From Ulva prolifera (taxonomy: Eukaryota > Chlorophyta > Ulvophyceae > Ulvales > Ulvaceae): a stretch of 64,000 nt of DNA. The notes beneath the pieces were generated by a model, which saw only the letters and a list, made by a program, of their open reading frames with translations, was not told the origin of the DNA and made no database searches. Made by a program: the position numbers and the translations under genes. The first letter of the stretch is position 1, and every line of letters starts with the position of its first letter. This document shows, piece after piece, positions 21,498-34,239 of this stretch. The stretch lies in the NCBI GenBank assembly GCA_023078555.1, contig CM041204.1:530923-594922 (forward strand), in the 5' to 3' direction.

Positions 21498-24400
21498 TCA
21501 CTCGATCTCGATGATCTTACAAACAATTTCTGATATGGTATCCGACGGGCCAGCAGCTGCGTAGACGGTATGCTCCACCTCGCCGCCGTTCGCTGCAGCG
21601 GCCCGTCTGTTCTCCCAGCTCGCCAGTGGAGTCGCCACCCTCTGCCGCTTTAGTCCCCCCTCTGCAGTTGACGTCGCCGCGGCATCAGCCATCCACTCAT
21701 CCTGAGCCTGAATCACACGTTTGGTGGTGGCGATGGAGCCATGACGGACAGGGTGCTGGCCTCCGGTGGGAGCTTCTCCGCCCGCAACAACGGGCTCGAC
21801 CGCAGCGACACGCGGGTGCGCGGCCGCCGCCGCAGCAGCCTCTTGGCATGGCTCGCACCCGGCCTCGGGTGGCAGGTCTCCAATGTCTGCATCTGCTGGC
21901 GTGCGCTCCTGCTGGGCCACGTGTGGCACATCAGCGCATGTTGTTTGAGATCGAGACACGTGCAGATACAATGGAAGGAGTTTGAACACCCGCGTGTTTG
22001 CTGCGAGCACGTGTGGCGCGTCAGGGCGACCTTGAGGTAATTTCCAGACGTACCAGTCCTTGGTATGACTGCGAAAGCCATTCGCTGACAGGGGTAGCAC
22101 CGACACAATGCCAAACGGAAAGTCAAAGCGCACATATACACACACCACGCTCGTTGCTAGGGGAATTCAGCACTGGCTCGACCCTGGAAAGGGACATGTG
22201 CATGTGGGCGGGCAGACACCGGATACGGCAGGCGGTGAGAAGCTGGCATGTGTTTGCGGAGGTGCATCTGCCTGTCACGATGTCTGTGTGTGGAAAGCTA
22301 GGCAAGCAGACAGTGGCGCAGTCCATTGATGCTGCCAGGATGCTTTCTGTCAACGAGACCATGTGACTTGTTGCCGATCTGGAGGCCCGCCGCATGCTGC
22401 AGTGACAACGCACAGCCAGAGCGAAGCGTGCATGTATGTATGTACAGCCGCACGCATGCAATGCGCCCGGCAAGAGGACAGCAGCAGGACAGCAGCGCAC
22501 TCTCCCGGCGAAGAGGTCGTCTATGCCTTGTCTGAACTTGAGCTGGATGTGTTTCGCATCATTGTGAACGTCCGCCGGCCACTTCTTGTGTGGAGGCATG
22601 TACCAGGCACGTTTGATGGGGACAATGGCATTTGCCATTGCATCGGTATCGGGCGACGCGATGTCTGTGCACGGCGCCTCGCAAGAAGGCAGAAGAGCTT
22701 TGACCAGGCTCTTGTGCTTCTGTGCCATCGTATGCGACATGGTGCCAGCTGGTACAATGTGCGGGACACATTGTCTTCTCGCAGCAGACAGCCTGAGCGG
22801 TGGCCTTGGTGTGGGAAGGGGCAGAGGTTGAGTAGCCGTTTGAGATGCTGTTACCGGAACCTCCAGCGCAGCAGGTAGCATACCTGGTGGTGCGGCAGCT
22901 GGGCATGATCGCTGAAGTATGTCGGCGTGTGGCTGCGATGCGACGGCATGCATCAAAGGCAGACCGGTCAGCTGGCCTGCGGTGGCCAGCTGGGAGTCGC
23001 GACACTCACTCCTGTGAGGCGAAGACGGCGCGGCAAAACCCTGGCAGCTCTCGGTCGTGGGGTCTAACGGTGGCTGTCCCATCGCTGGCTGCGGAGGTGT
23101 GTGCGGCGGCGCCACCCGTCCGTCATCAGGTATCACGTCTCGATCGCCGCGAATGTGCAGACCTCCCAGCACGTGCACACCAGCATCAGGCAGGCCATCC
23201 GTCCTAGGCTGCGCACATAAATTGGTGGAGGCCATGCGAGCAGCGCACCAGCCTGAGGTGCGAGCGTCTCCCGCCGCTTTTGCAATAGGCTCCACCGCGC
23301 TGCCAGCAACATCATGTGGCTGTCCACGGCCGGCCGCATCACCCTCCTGTGCGGGACGCCGTGTCCGCACATTGCTCCTCTCCACAACATAAGGTGGCAC
23401 CGCTTCGGCCACCTGTGCCACATCAGCCTCGCATGCATCAGGCATGTGTGTATATGTACCGCGGGCAGCTCCGGAACTATCGCTGCTTTGGCGGATCCAG
23501 GCGAGGCCGCTTGGGCGCACTTCAGCCTGCGCCAGGCCGGCACGCACTGCTGACGGTAACCACGGCCATGTGCACGGCCAGGTGCACGCCTTGCCCCTCT
23601 GATCTGCGCTGCTTGCTGGCCATGCATGCATGCTGCTGCGCGATTTGGTCAGGCCGGCTGCTGCGACCGAGACCACTGGGGCCGGTGCATCGAAACTCTG
23701 CACGGCCGGATCTGGGTGAGAGGTTAGCAACGCCCTGGGAGGGTCCCGAGTTGCTGCGGGCCGCGTGTTCCCGCTGGCACCCTGAGCTGGCACCCTAAGG
23801 ACCCGTGAAGTTGTGAAGGCGGGCTGCCCGGCAGCAGTCACAGGACCAGCTACAGGCGTAGGTAAGGTGGCTGGGGCTTCTCCCGTACGCGTAGGTGCTG
23901 AGATTAGAGCCTCTTCAGTCGCTGGTGCAGGAGGACGGGGCGGCGGAGAGCTCTCTACCCTCGGCGCTCGTGTGCGCTCGACGGGGTCCGCAGGCGCTGC
24001 GCCTGCTGTCACTGGATAAAGTGCTGCGTCTGCTGCCGATGGGAGTGCTGCGCGCTGTGCTGCAGGCGCCGCTGCTGTGGCAAGTCTGGAGACAGGAGGA
24101 GTTTCAGGCGCTGGAAGTGCGCAGCATGCTGCGGGGCACGCGGCGGTGGCTGCACTCACTGCTGCTCCGGTGCATTGGGGTGAAGATGCTGCATTCGGAG
24201 GTGCTCGAGCTACTGCCAGTGCTGTGGTGAATGCGGAAGTGCTGTTGGGACAGGCTGCTGCTGCTGAACGGTACCCCACGTTGGGGCTCACTGGCGAGCT
24301 CGAGGGTGGCGGGAGTGGCGCCACGAGCCTGACGATAGCTTCCACGAGCGTGGAGACAGCTGTCGCAGCTGCCAGTGCTACCAGGCCCTGCCGACGGTGA

Positions 24401-24915
24401 TCCGTGGGGGCTGCTGGGGCAGACGCTGCAATCTCTTCGTTTTCTGCTTCTGCACATGAGGCCCTCGCTGCCTGCGCTTGCACAGGCACCTCGGTGTATG
24501 CTTCTACTCCGGGTGCGGCGCCGGCTCCTAATTGCCCAGGCTGGGCCGCTTCTGCTGTTGGCGGTGGCTGCGGTGCCAGACATCTGCATCTGGTTGATGC
24601 ATTTGCTGCACATAGCGATTGCTCGCAGGATGCTGTTCTGGCAGCTGCATCTGGCAAAGGAGCCTCGGTGTGTGCCACCTCTGCATCATGTTCAAGGCGC
24701 GTGCCCTGGACACGTGTCCACCCCAGCACGAACGCCACCCTGGGTGGGTCGACGGCATGAGCAAGCTTGTCGCGCCAAGACCGCTCCACGATATCTCTGA
24801 CCTCAAGAATCCTGCTGTTGAGGTCATTCACGAACGCAGCGGCCGCATCTGCTGAACTCGGCGGCTGAACCCTGCGCAGCTGCTCCCTGTCGACGTTGCA
24901 CATGTTACACTTCAT
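21498..24915 (-). CDS. Ala/Pro-rich protein with FPFG-type C-terminal domain
   Basis: Reverse-strand gene. The first exon, 24915 down to 22501, encodes about 805 residues: a CNMC motif near the start, an Ala/Pro/Ser-rich disordered body, then a block that aligns with array exon 2 (KHKSLVKALLPSC..., AIVPIKRAWYM..., KHIQLKFRQGIDDLFAGR). It ends at AGA|GTGCGC, a phase-0 donor like those of the array. The second exon, about 22133 down to 21498, encodes VRFDFPFGIVSVLPL...DWYVWKLPQG and a long Ala-rich tail with a basic LKRQR patch. The acceptor is the weak point: the bases just before GTGCGCTTT are TATAT rather than CAG, and nearby AGs give the wrong phase. The gene may use an alternative donor/acceptor or may be decaying. 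The first exon's frame also runs on to 22123, probably through the intron. Upstream, an 18-bp direct repeat (24907-24924, 24958-24975) duplicates the start-codon context. Function unknown. Confidence 0.6.
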
Positions 24916-24975
24916 CCTATGTAATCACATCACAAAAGAGCGAACAGGAGAAGACAAACACTTCATCCTATGTAA
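24907..24975. repeat. 18-bp direct repeat over the start codon
   Basis: ACACTTCATCCTATGTAA occurs at 24907-24924 and again at 24958-24975. Read on the reverse strand the first copy holds the ATG of the long Ala/Pro-rich gene (ATAGGATGAAGTG), the second holds an out-of-place duplicate ATG 51 bp upstream. Confidence 0.8.
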
Positions 24976-25259
24976 GCCATCAGCTAGACGTCGAGATCAC
25001 GTTCACGGATGTGACGGAGATTTCAGTCGACACAGCTCCCGAGGTTAACATTGATGTCAAGAAGCCAAGATCATACCCGTCGTCGAGGTCCAGACGCATA
25101 CATGTGAGGTTGAAAGAAGGGCTGCTCATGCTGCAGCTGTGAAGCTCGAGAAGGCTGAGAAGACAACGTGCGGAGAAACCAACAGTTGGCAGCTAGCGAT
25201 TGCCCAGCGAAAATCATTCAAAACAAGCAGCTGGTGTTATTTGAGTAATTCAGCCCAAG

Positions 25260-25490
25260 CGCAGCAGATGCAGTGCACGAACTAGCTCAGGTCGGGGCGT
25301 CCGTATTTGCCGCATCGGGCTGCACCGGGGCACACTTGGAAGTCGGAGCTCATGCAGTATGCATTCGCATTGGCGGCTGTGCCACCAGTGGACACGTTCC
25401 CGGACCGTGTCCATGCAAGTGTGCAAGCACTCCGCGGACATCTCGTCACCATCGCCACGCCACGGTAACACTTTCGCCACGCCACGTCAC
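25260..25490. other. Block conserved with 17.25-17.49 kb
   Basis: This stretch aligns with 17.25-17.49 kb, which directly adjoins the truncated paralogue. Shared strings include CATGCAAGTGTGCAAG, CGGAGCTCATGCA versus CGCAGCTCATGCA, and CCCAAGCRCARCAGATG. Both strands are open. The reverse strand could be a Cys-containing upstream exon (CMSSDFQVC) of the long gene; the forward strand reads CKCASTP in both copies. Confidence 0.45.
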
Positions 25491-25499
25491 ACCTGTCCG

Positions 25500-28130
25500 G
25501 AATGCCAGCCAGAGTACTAGTACACCATCATTTCCGGGGTGATATACCCTTCATCTTTCAAGTTGCCAAAGTAACCTTGCGCCTCTGTAGTGCACATGTG
25601 GCCGTGTGTGGCCGTGTGTGGCCGTGTGTGCTGTGCCGGAGACCTTCACGACATATCTCGAGATACGGCTACGTTGCAACATGTACTTGTTGCCTACACC
25701 GGGCGATGTAGTCAACGTCTGACGGCTGCTCCAGCGCCAAGAGCGCTGGCTCACCAACTACATAGACTCGGCGCAGCACACTTGTACATGTCATTGCGCA
25801 CATGCGCCACATCGCGCAGCTTTCGACCTTTCCGGTGGCATGTGCTAATACTCGAGCCTTGTTGACTTGTCGGGTAGCGCAGGGAGCTGGGCACCCTAGC
25901 GAGCGTACAGAAAAGGACAAGGGAGAACAACAGGAGTAACAATGCTGCACGCAGTGGAAAGACTGGAACAGGAGCGCCCCAATCGACCAAAAGTAATTGT
26001 GTCGATCACAGCAAAACACTTGGAATATATGTGCCCAGGCCCATCCCTGCTTTGTGCTGTCCTCGCTACTGATAGCTCTGTGGAACCATGGAATCGCGCT
26101 GCTCGTTGATCTCTGTACAGATCAGGGTGCAGCATCCCGCGAGATCTGGCGATCTTCTGCGGGCATTGGGATTTGGCATGTATCATCCTCCGTCAATCCA
26201 CTGCAGCAAGATCGTGCTGCATGGAGACGTAGACGTGGACTGGCTGGCATGGTCTTTGACGCTGCACCCTTGGCGTGCGCAAGCGCCGTCCAGGGGTATG
26301 CATGCGCCGCATGCATGACGTGCCACATACTACGCTGGTAGTTCGCACTGCCATAAGGCTGTGGCATAAGGTGGCATGACACATGGGATTGGTATGTGAG
26401 ATTATACATGCTGAGGAATGCTGGTGGCACTTTTGGGCATGTGGAATTACGCACATGTAGCTGTATGCATGCAGCTCATGTGCACAGCTGTGACGTGGTA
26501 CAGGCTGGCACTCTGAGGTATTCTTTGGTATACTTTCGGCTGGCTCAATTTTGCAAGGCAGTGGCCTGAGATACATACACATCTATCCACAATTGGTGCC
26601 TGCATATCTGGAATATGCATGCTTCTGAGCAGACAGATTTGGCCATTACAACAAGCCTTGAGCATGCTTGCTGCTCCCGAAGAGACTCCGCTGCGCATGC
26701 GCGGTGGCTGTTGTGTCCGTACAGAAAAGTGAACGGGCAAACGCTCATAGACGCAGCGGATATGTCTCTTCGAATTCCGAAGCTGTCATCGCGACTTGCC
26801 GGGCCCGGGAAGCCGCTAGCTCTCTCCAGCAGCGCTGCCTCCAAGTCGCTGTCCGGCCGCGGGATGCTCCCGTTGATCAAACGGTGATGGTCGAGCATCT
26901 CGAAGCTGCAGGAGCCACCCCGGTGGTGGGTGGCCGATCCAAACTCCGCGGATGACACACATGGCCAGCTGCCTGCCGAACGATGCGTGCCCAAGTGAGG
27001 TGCATGTACTAGAGTGAGTGCGATTGGCTTTGCACCAGTGGTATGCAGCAGCAGCAGGGAGAACTCAGGCAACGTCGGCCACCCCGGGCTGTTCCTGTGA
27101 CGTCTTTTCCAGATGCATTGAAATGGACATGTTTTGGGGAGACAGCCTCCTCCAGCATCTGACATGTCCGTGTGTCAAACAAGCAGCACCAAGACCAGCT
27201 TGTGGCATGGTGCAGGGCCATGCAGGTGACCAACCAAAGTCTGGCTTGCATATCAACCATCAAGCCCGGATCAAGCCCGTCCAAACAGCACCGTGAGCGG
27301 CAGACATATGTATCTCATCAAGGTTTCGTGCAGATATGGCAAGCAAGCAGCAGCAATTTGCAGAAACGTGTCCGATCAGCAGTCCACACTGTTCAGTGCA
27401 GTGCATGTCAAAGGAGACGCAGTGCATGCAGAAAGCCAGGCAGACTCGCCAACATGATTGAGAATCTGCAAATCATAGAGATATATACTGATGGCCATCC
27501 TTCAGACACTGCATCAATGCTGCTTGACCAGAGGCAGCGATGTTGACAGGTACATCCTTACTTCCAAAAGGGCAACATGCTCGTTGAACTTCCAAAGCAC
27601 CCCGTCACATGACCTCGGCAACTGTTCTCAGGACATAAAGAGTGAACGCATGGCACGGCGATGATCCGACAGGTCTCTGTTGATGTGCGCAGGAAGCGCC
27701 GCTGCGTCGCTATGATGTGCACCGACAAGGCCAATACGGACAGCCAGCGCGGCTATATCTATGACTGCAATAAGGTCCGTGCATTTTTCTTGCTGACACT
27801 GCCAACTTGCAACAGCGTGTAGCACGAAGAGTCCGCCGATCACCTGTGCGAAGATGCACACCTGAGTAGCGGCGTATTCCAGAGGTGCACCTGTTGCAAC
27901 CAACATGATCTAATATTTCTGTCAATATCTCCCGTAATGCGACCGCAAAGACACTGTAAATTTGGGCGGCGGCCAGCCTCAACCTAGCAACGAAGATTAC
28001 ACGCTGTGGAACATGACCGAGGTGGACTATCACTTTACACCAGGCTTGCAAGTGGCAGAAGTACCACCTGTAGCAACAGTGTCGACGTCGCTTCAGGACG
28101 CAGCATCGTTCTGTACACACAGCTGCGTTG
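25500..28130. other. No firm gene; candidate frames only
   Basis: GTGGCCGTGT is repeated three times at about 25599-25630. Reverse-strand frames at 25751-25990 (with a hydrophobic LLLLLFSLVLF stretch) and 26545-27165 have tolerable composition but no splice partners. A + strand stretch at about 27962-28186 (NEDYTLWNMTEVDYHF) reads well and ends in the upstream motif of copy 1. Confidence 0.3.
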
Positions 28131-28140
28131 TCCATGGAAA

Positions 28141-28174
28141 TGTCTACAGGCGCACTCTTCATGTCTACAGGCGC
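28141..28174 (+). promoter_or_regulatory. TGTCTACAGGCGC motif, doubled, before copy 1
   Basis: Perfect copies at 28141-28153 and 28162-28174, 193 and 172 bp before the ATG of copy 1. It may be a promoter element or the acceptor (CTACAG|G) of a 5' UTR intron. Confidence 0.5.
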
Positions 28175-28333
28175 TACCATTGTTAACTCCAGGCCGACAG
28201 TCAAGCTGGAACATCCGCTTAAAACCCCGCAGGAGGGACATTTTGCTGTTTAAGAGTCACTCCCTTGCTGCAGTATCGCGTGCAAAGCATTCTGTGGGGC
28301 GTAGTATACAGGACACTGGTCAAGCGTACAAGA

Positions 28334-29823
28334 TGCATCGCTGTGTGCGCATTATTGACGACAAAGGGAACAGCATACTACGTGCAGAAAATCAATTGTT
28401 CCAATATCTGATCCTGAGTCGTTTCGTGATGTCCTCGGGAAGGTTGTCCCCAAGTCCAGGTTCCGAGTGAACTGCGTGCAGCTGACGCAGACAGCCAATA
28501 CACTGGCTGAGGACGCTAGTGAAACGCTAGATGTGGACGCAAAAGTGACGGAAATTCTTGAAATCATGGCGAGCTGTCAGGGGCACACCCCGCTGATCAT
28601 CACCTACGTCGTGGCGCGTCTCACTCATGAGTGAGACTGCATGAGCTTCACGCTGTACCACCAGCGATGGCTAGCCCTCGATCAACGAAACCAGCGGCGG
28701 GGGGCGCAATGCAAGTCAATGGTCAACCCTCTCCGGAATTATACTCTACGCATGTCCAGGACCATGGCAATCGCACTGAATGCGGCACAGCAGGGGATGC
28801 TGCTGAACAGCACCCAGTCCAGAGCCCTCCCGAGACGTCTTCACCACGCCATGCCAGTACCGCAGGGAACAATAGTGAGGGCAGAGAGGCTGGTGAAGAG
28901 TGCGCCTCTTAGTAACTGATGATATGCATGGTGTCCTGCATAGCGGCCATTGTTAACACCACGGCTTCAACTGCACCCCCGTCTGCAGCAGCCTGTACAC
29001 CGCACGCGCGCCACGCTGTCCCGACTTTACGCAGGCGAGATCCTACGTGTCTACATATGTGTATATGCTCGTGTGCCGTGAATGCATGACTGCGCTCCAC
29101 TGCTCAGAGGCGAGCACCCGTTGCCTCTGGACCCGCCATCCAACATCATCAATGCACAGATCTCATGCATGCAATGCATGACTGCACCTGAGAACATGCG
29201 GGGCTATGTGGCGTACAAAGGGGGGGCCAGAGTGCAATGCCCACCTTGACGGCTCTGCCTCAGGCAGCGAAGCTGCGGCTTCCGATTCGGCAGCTCCACA
29301 AGGCGGAGCTGAGCCGGCAAGAGGCACAGCGCCATCGGCAACCCAACAGCGTGACTGCGACTCCACCGTTGCGCGCAGCGGGTACAAACGCAGTGCCACG
29401 GGCGTCGAGGAAGCAGACAAGAGCACCCCGAAGCAGGCCCGGGCCGACGCAGTCCCACAGCCGGAGCCACTACCCCCTCCTCACACCCAAGGCGGTGCGC
29501 TGCAAGCGGCGCCAGCAGCACCGGTACCTGGCACGACTGCGCCCTCAGCGCCGCTGGAACGATTCAGCTCTCGATATTGCGTGCTTGATAGTTGGTACGT
29601 GGAGGCAGCTGGCGATGTCAGCAATTCCTACAGCGGCTGGCGGTATGACTTCATTCGATGCGGACAGGGTGAAGCGCCGGCCGCCACCTTGGAGGCGTGG
29701 CGCCCGAGTGCTGATGCCATCATCTGCGGACATACGGGCCAGTGTCCGCACACAGATGATGACGATTGCAAGAAGTTGTATCTCAAATTCAAATCAGCAA
29801 TGTATGCGTGTAAAGCTGCAAAG
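28334..29823 (+). pseudogene. Array copy 1, degenerate
   Basis: Starts like its neighbours (MHRCVRIIDDKGNSILRAEN), then a one-base deletion at about 28392-28400 relative to copy 2 shifts the frame. The N-terminal domain continues in the new frame (ESFRDVLGKVVPKSRFRV... to LIITYVVA) until a TGA near 28632. A further shift restores linker sequence down to the exon-1 donor equivalent near 28903 (GAAGA|GTGCGC). The exon-2 equivalent runs to AAG|GTGCGA at 29823 and includes STPKQARAD and the WRPSADAIICG block, but the AG of its acceptor is lost near 29204. No exon 3 with FPFG occurs before copy 2. It is a clear pseudogene. Confidence 0.75.
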
Positions 29824-31680
29824 GTGCGAGGTGACCTCACGTGCACACACGGCTGCAGTGGCGGCGAGATGTGCAAGCTGGCGTGCCGAGAAGGTGCTGC
29901 GGGGCCCGCCGCCGCTCCAGACTGCCTCGGCCACACGTGTGTTTGACATTGCAGCATGCCAGGCGGTGGGCGATGGCTGTCGACTGGGGCAAACACACCA
30001 TATGAGTTCCGCTGGCATCGCGCTTGCGTGCTGCCAATCTTGTGTGGTTGGTTGTTGAAATGGTTGGTTGTTCTGATGTCAAATGGAACGGTGAATAAAA
30101 CTAAACTGTGCAAGTTGTTAGGATTAGATCGAGGTGAATGTGGTGCACGCACGCAGCCAGGGCCCTGTGACCGGCCATGGCAATGCTCTCCTCTGCCCCG
30201 ACACTCCTGCACCTTCAGATTCCAACCCTCCAGCCTGAGGCGCCGCGTTCAGCTATGATTTTCAGCTGCCGTGGTGTGTGCTCTTCGTGCGTATGTGTTG
30301 TCGACCTGGCGACAAGGATCGGCAGTCTTTGCAAAATTTACACCAGGTCCAGAAGCTGCGCCTGTCCCCATAAAGCTGTTCATCAGGCAGAATGCTAAGC
30401 AGCAGATTCTGTTACTTGCAAGCCTGTAGTAATTCGTGCTATCCACGATGTGATGGGCCGTTGCTCCGCTGCTGGAAACGACGTGGCTAGCTACCACACG
30501 GCTGATCTGGGGCGAAGCACAGCAGCTGCAACGTCTCGGCCTGGCGGTGATGCCCGTGCATTGATTCAACCTACACTCTGTGAGGTCGTTACCTTAGGGA
30601 CAGTGATTCGTTGCCCATCGGTGGTGGTGTTCGATCAAGCACTTCCATGGAACACATGCCAGCGCACTGCGGGCTCGTTGGTGACAGATGGTGGCTGTGA
30701 ACAGGTACGGCTCAGCAGCAATGAAGTGGTGGTGTAGCGCCGCGACGTGTGATCGTCAATTCTGCAGTCTGCAGCACAGAGGCTGCTGGAGCAGCTGGTG
30801 GGTCGTAGAGACCACGTTGCGATTGCTCTGACGGTACTCAACCCAAGGCGATTGCAAATCGGGGAGCAGGCCCGCCAAAGTAAAACCTGTGAGCAACGCC
30901 GCGGTGTTTCTCATACGACTCAGTGCACAATCGTAAACAAACTGTATCAATATTGGAGAAGCGTGACCAACCTGCAACACAAACTTTTCTGAGCAGTCAA
31001 TGGTACAGCAGGCACTGTTCGGTCAGACACCCAGAAATTTTTCGAAACTGACAATTGTAGGAACATTGGATGGCTGAATCTGTGAACATTGGGCGAACGC
31101 AGCCTGGCAGATGGATGCTTTTCAGCTAGGCGACAAGCTACGTGTGGATTGAACTTGCAACATCGCATACTTCGACAGATAGGGCAGTACATACAAGCAG
31201 CGTGCATTGACTGCAATTGCAATTCGCCAGGGCCCTACCCGCATGCACTGCTGCGTCGCTACTATCTGCACCGACGATGCAAACACGGCCAGCGATCGCC
31301 ACCACTTTCACCGCTGCGCATAAGCATATTACGTGTGTGCCACTCCTACTGACAAATCAGTGAAGAGCGTGTGGCATACCGGTAAGGAACCGAGCGTGGG
31401 CGATGAGCTGTTCGAAGAGGTGGGGACACGCCCGCCCAATGGCGTCCCCGAGATACACATTTTACAACGAAGTACATAGCAGTATCGTATGAACGTTCTG
31501 TGCCGACATCTGCCACAATACACTCTTCAATGGTAACTCAAAGCTGCTGTTCAGGATCACCTTAACGCGAGGCTACACAGCTAGGCATGAAATACGGTAA
31601 AGCTGTGCGAAGCAACAATGCATATCTGTCGGCGCTGCAGCGCGCTGCTGCATGCGATACGCACACCCGCAGCGCATGGA
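29824..31680. other. Intergenic, copies 1-2
   Basis: No FPFG exon and no supportable gene. Short frames on both strands. A small GTGGTTGGTTGTTG repeat lies near 30045-30075. Confidence 0.4.
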
Positions 31681-31682
31681 CA

Positions 31683-31715
31683 TGTCTACAGGCACACCTT
31701 CATGTCTACAGGCGC
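31683..31715 (+). promoter_or_regulatory. TGTCTACAGGCRC motif, doubled, before copy 2
   Basis: TGTCTACAGGCAC at 31683-31695 and TGTCTACAGGCGC at 31703-31715, 201 and 181 bp before the ATG. The doubled arrangement matches copy 1. Confidence 0.5.
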
Positions 31716-31883
31716 AGTGGTTGTCAACTCGATGCTGAAAGTCAACATACGAATGCGCTGTCAAGGCCATCGCATGGCCATAACAAAGCATCAGCACCAA
31801 ATCTCGTTGATGTAATTCAATTGTTGCACTGCATGATGTGAATTAGAGAGTACGGGCGCAGTGATCAGCTGTTGGCTTACAAG

Positions 31884-34236
31884 ATGCATCGTTGTGTGCG
31901 CGTCGTTGACGAGGACGGGCGCAACGTTCTCCGTGCAGCGAATAAAATTGTTGAAGTTTCTGATTCAGAATCATTCCGTGATGTCCTCGGCAAGGTTGTC
32001 CCTGATTCTAGGTTCCGAGTGGATCGCGTTCAGCTGACGCACACAGCCAGTGCACAGGCTGGTGATGCAAGTGAGACGCAGGACTTGGATGCAACAGTGA
32101 CTCAGATTCTGCAATTCGTCGCAAGCAGTCAGGGCTACGATCCGCTCATCATCACCTACGTCGTGGCGCGTCCCAACCAGGAGCTTGCACCACCAGAGCT
32201 TGCTAGCCCTCCATCAACGCAAACAGCGACAGGGGACGCTGTAGCCGCTGGCATTCAAACCTCCCGATCCTCTCCTTCTGGGCATTCTGCAGCACAACGC
32301 ACCGGCACTGACTGTGGCGCGGCAGGTGATCCTGGTGCCCAGAACACAGGTCAAAGCCCTCAATCCAAGTCTTCACCACGCAATCCCAACACTGCTGAAA
32401 CCAGCGTTCAATCCAGGCATGCTGGTGAAGGGTACGCCTCTGGGAAGCTGCATGTACACATGACCAGCTGCATCCTGGGTAACACCGCCACAGCCTGTGC
32501 AGCCCTGCCTGCTTGTACCGATGCTGTCCTGATCGTGCATGGCGGTTCCTGTGTCTTCACTATGCGATCCTCCCGTATGTGCTATGTATGCCGCACGCCT
32601 CTGCCCCTCTGTGCTGAGGTACCCGCCCGATGCCTATTTCTGATGGACCCGCAAGCCGTACCCATCAATACAACGCTTACATACATCTAATGCTCACTAA
32701 CTAGTAGACGCAGCTGCGCATGTGCAGGGCCGTACGCCGCACGGAGGGGGGGCCTGGTTGCTCCCACCTTCCAGCCCGCCTCCACACATCGGCGGCAGGC
32801 AGCGCACCTGGGGCTTCCGCAGCGACAGCTGTGCAAGGCAGGCCGGAGCCGGAGGGAGGCACACCGCTACATGCATGCCGGCAGCGTGATGGAGGCGCTG
32901 CCATCGTGCGCAGCGGCCAAAAGCGGTGCGCTGCAGGTGTCGGCAGCGCCGGCCAGAGCTCCCCGAAGCAAGCCAGGACCGCCACCGCCCCGCAGTCCGA
33001 CGCACCGCTCCCCCCGCCACGCACCCCAGGCGGCGCCCTGCCAGGCGTGCCAGCAGCACCGCTGCCTGCCCCCGCCCGAGCCCCGAGCGCCGGGCTGACG
33101 GCCAACTGAGAGCAATCTGTGTCCTATGTCTCAGGAACTAGGCCATGGTTCCGTGTGGTTGAGAACTACTGCGTGGAGGCTGGAGAGCTCGGCAGTTGTT
33201 ACGGCGGCTCGCGGTACAGTCAGCTGCAGAGCTGGCTAGGTGAGAAGCCATGTAGCAGCGTGGTGAGCTGGCGTGCACACAGCGCTCCCATGATTGTATT
33301 AAGTCAAATCTCAGAGTACTGTGAACCCTGCAAGCTCCGGTCCAAGCTTCGGTCGGACATGTCTCACTTGAAGTCTATCAAGGTGTGAGGCCGCCCGCCC
33401 TTGCACGCCACATCCTGCTTCTATAGCCATCATATGCCCACGTCATCTCTCGGTGCTGGGGCTTCGTCCGTTTGAGCATGCCTCGCCATCCTGTGTGGGA
33501 GTGCAGCATTGCCGACTGGCCAGCAGTCAGTTGCTAGCAGTGCTTATGTACTGGCTCTACTTCCCCCTGCACGTGCTCCTCCTGCGTCCGGGCTGTGCTG
33601 ACTGTGCGCGATTAATCGGCCAGCAGTGGTGGCAGTCATTGCAAGCGGTGTTTGGTGGGCTGCGCGCAGAGCAGGGCCTAGCTAGAGATCTGGTGAACCG
33701 CTTCAGTAAATCTGGGCATCTGATGTGCTGAACTACGTCCCAGGGGTAGCAAGCCCTGTGCATCGTCATCACCCTGAACATGTGAAGTGTGTGCACCTGG
33801 GCCCACTGCGTATCCCAGGCATGCGGCAGGCTGCATGTTGCAGACGGTTGCGCGAATAGTCCCGCCAGCTGGTGATGCGTGTGCACACATTCTGCACATC
33901 CTGCACATCCTGCATGCAGGAGATGCTTGCGTTGCATTCGCTCCGCTCGTTCTCCTCCTGTATGACTCCAGCTAGGTGAATTCCTTTGGCACTGCTACTT
34001 GCACGTCACAGTTGAGGTGGTGGGTGCAGCCGCGTTTTTACTTCCCGTACGGCATAGCGGTCGTGGCCCAACCAAGTCGCAGACTCTATAAGTTTTGGGT
34101 CGCATGGCGGCTGCCGGATTGCCGCGGCGAGGTGCTGCAGAAGGCGCATCGGGCCATGGCAGATAACTTCGAGGCGAACATTGACTACCTGATGTCCCTG
34201 GCTCGCCCCACCTGCGGCGTCCATGCAAGCGGCTAG
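31884..34236 (+). pseudogene. Array copy 2, one in-frame TGA
   Basis: Exon 1: 31884-32431, N-terminal domain (MHRCVRVVDEDGRNVLRAAN... to LIITYVVA) and linker, phase-2 donor GAAGG|GTACGC. Exon 2: 32728-33382, acceptor tgtgcag|G, linker with QSSPKQART, then RVVENYCVEAG and the C-terminal-domain first half, donor AAG|GTGTGA. Exon 3: 34030-34236, acceptor gtgcag|CCG, PRFYFPYGIAVV...WVAWRLPDC...AHRAMADNFE. All phases match the other copies. The only lesion is a TGA at 33107-33109 inside exon 2, with normal family sequence resuming at once after it. A 469-codon protein would otherwise result. Without evidence of readthrough I call it a young pseudogene; a sequencing error is possible. Confidence 0.7.
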
Positions 34237-34239
34237 GTG

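Noticed and set aside
22123..24915. A single 930-codon protein on the reverse strand
   Set aside because: The last ~125 codons lie beyond a GTGCGC donor at the position conserved in the array and lose all family similarity; they are better read as intron.
33107..33109. Selenocysteine TGA in copy 2
   Set aside because: No other copy has Cys or TGA at the aligned position, and no SECIS-like structure was recognised; a nonsense mutation is simpler.
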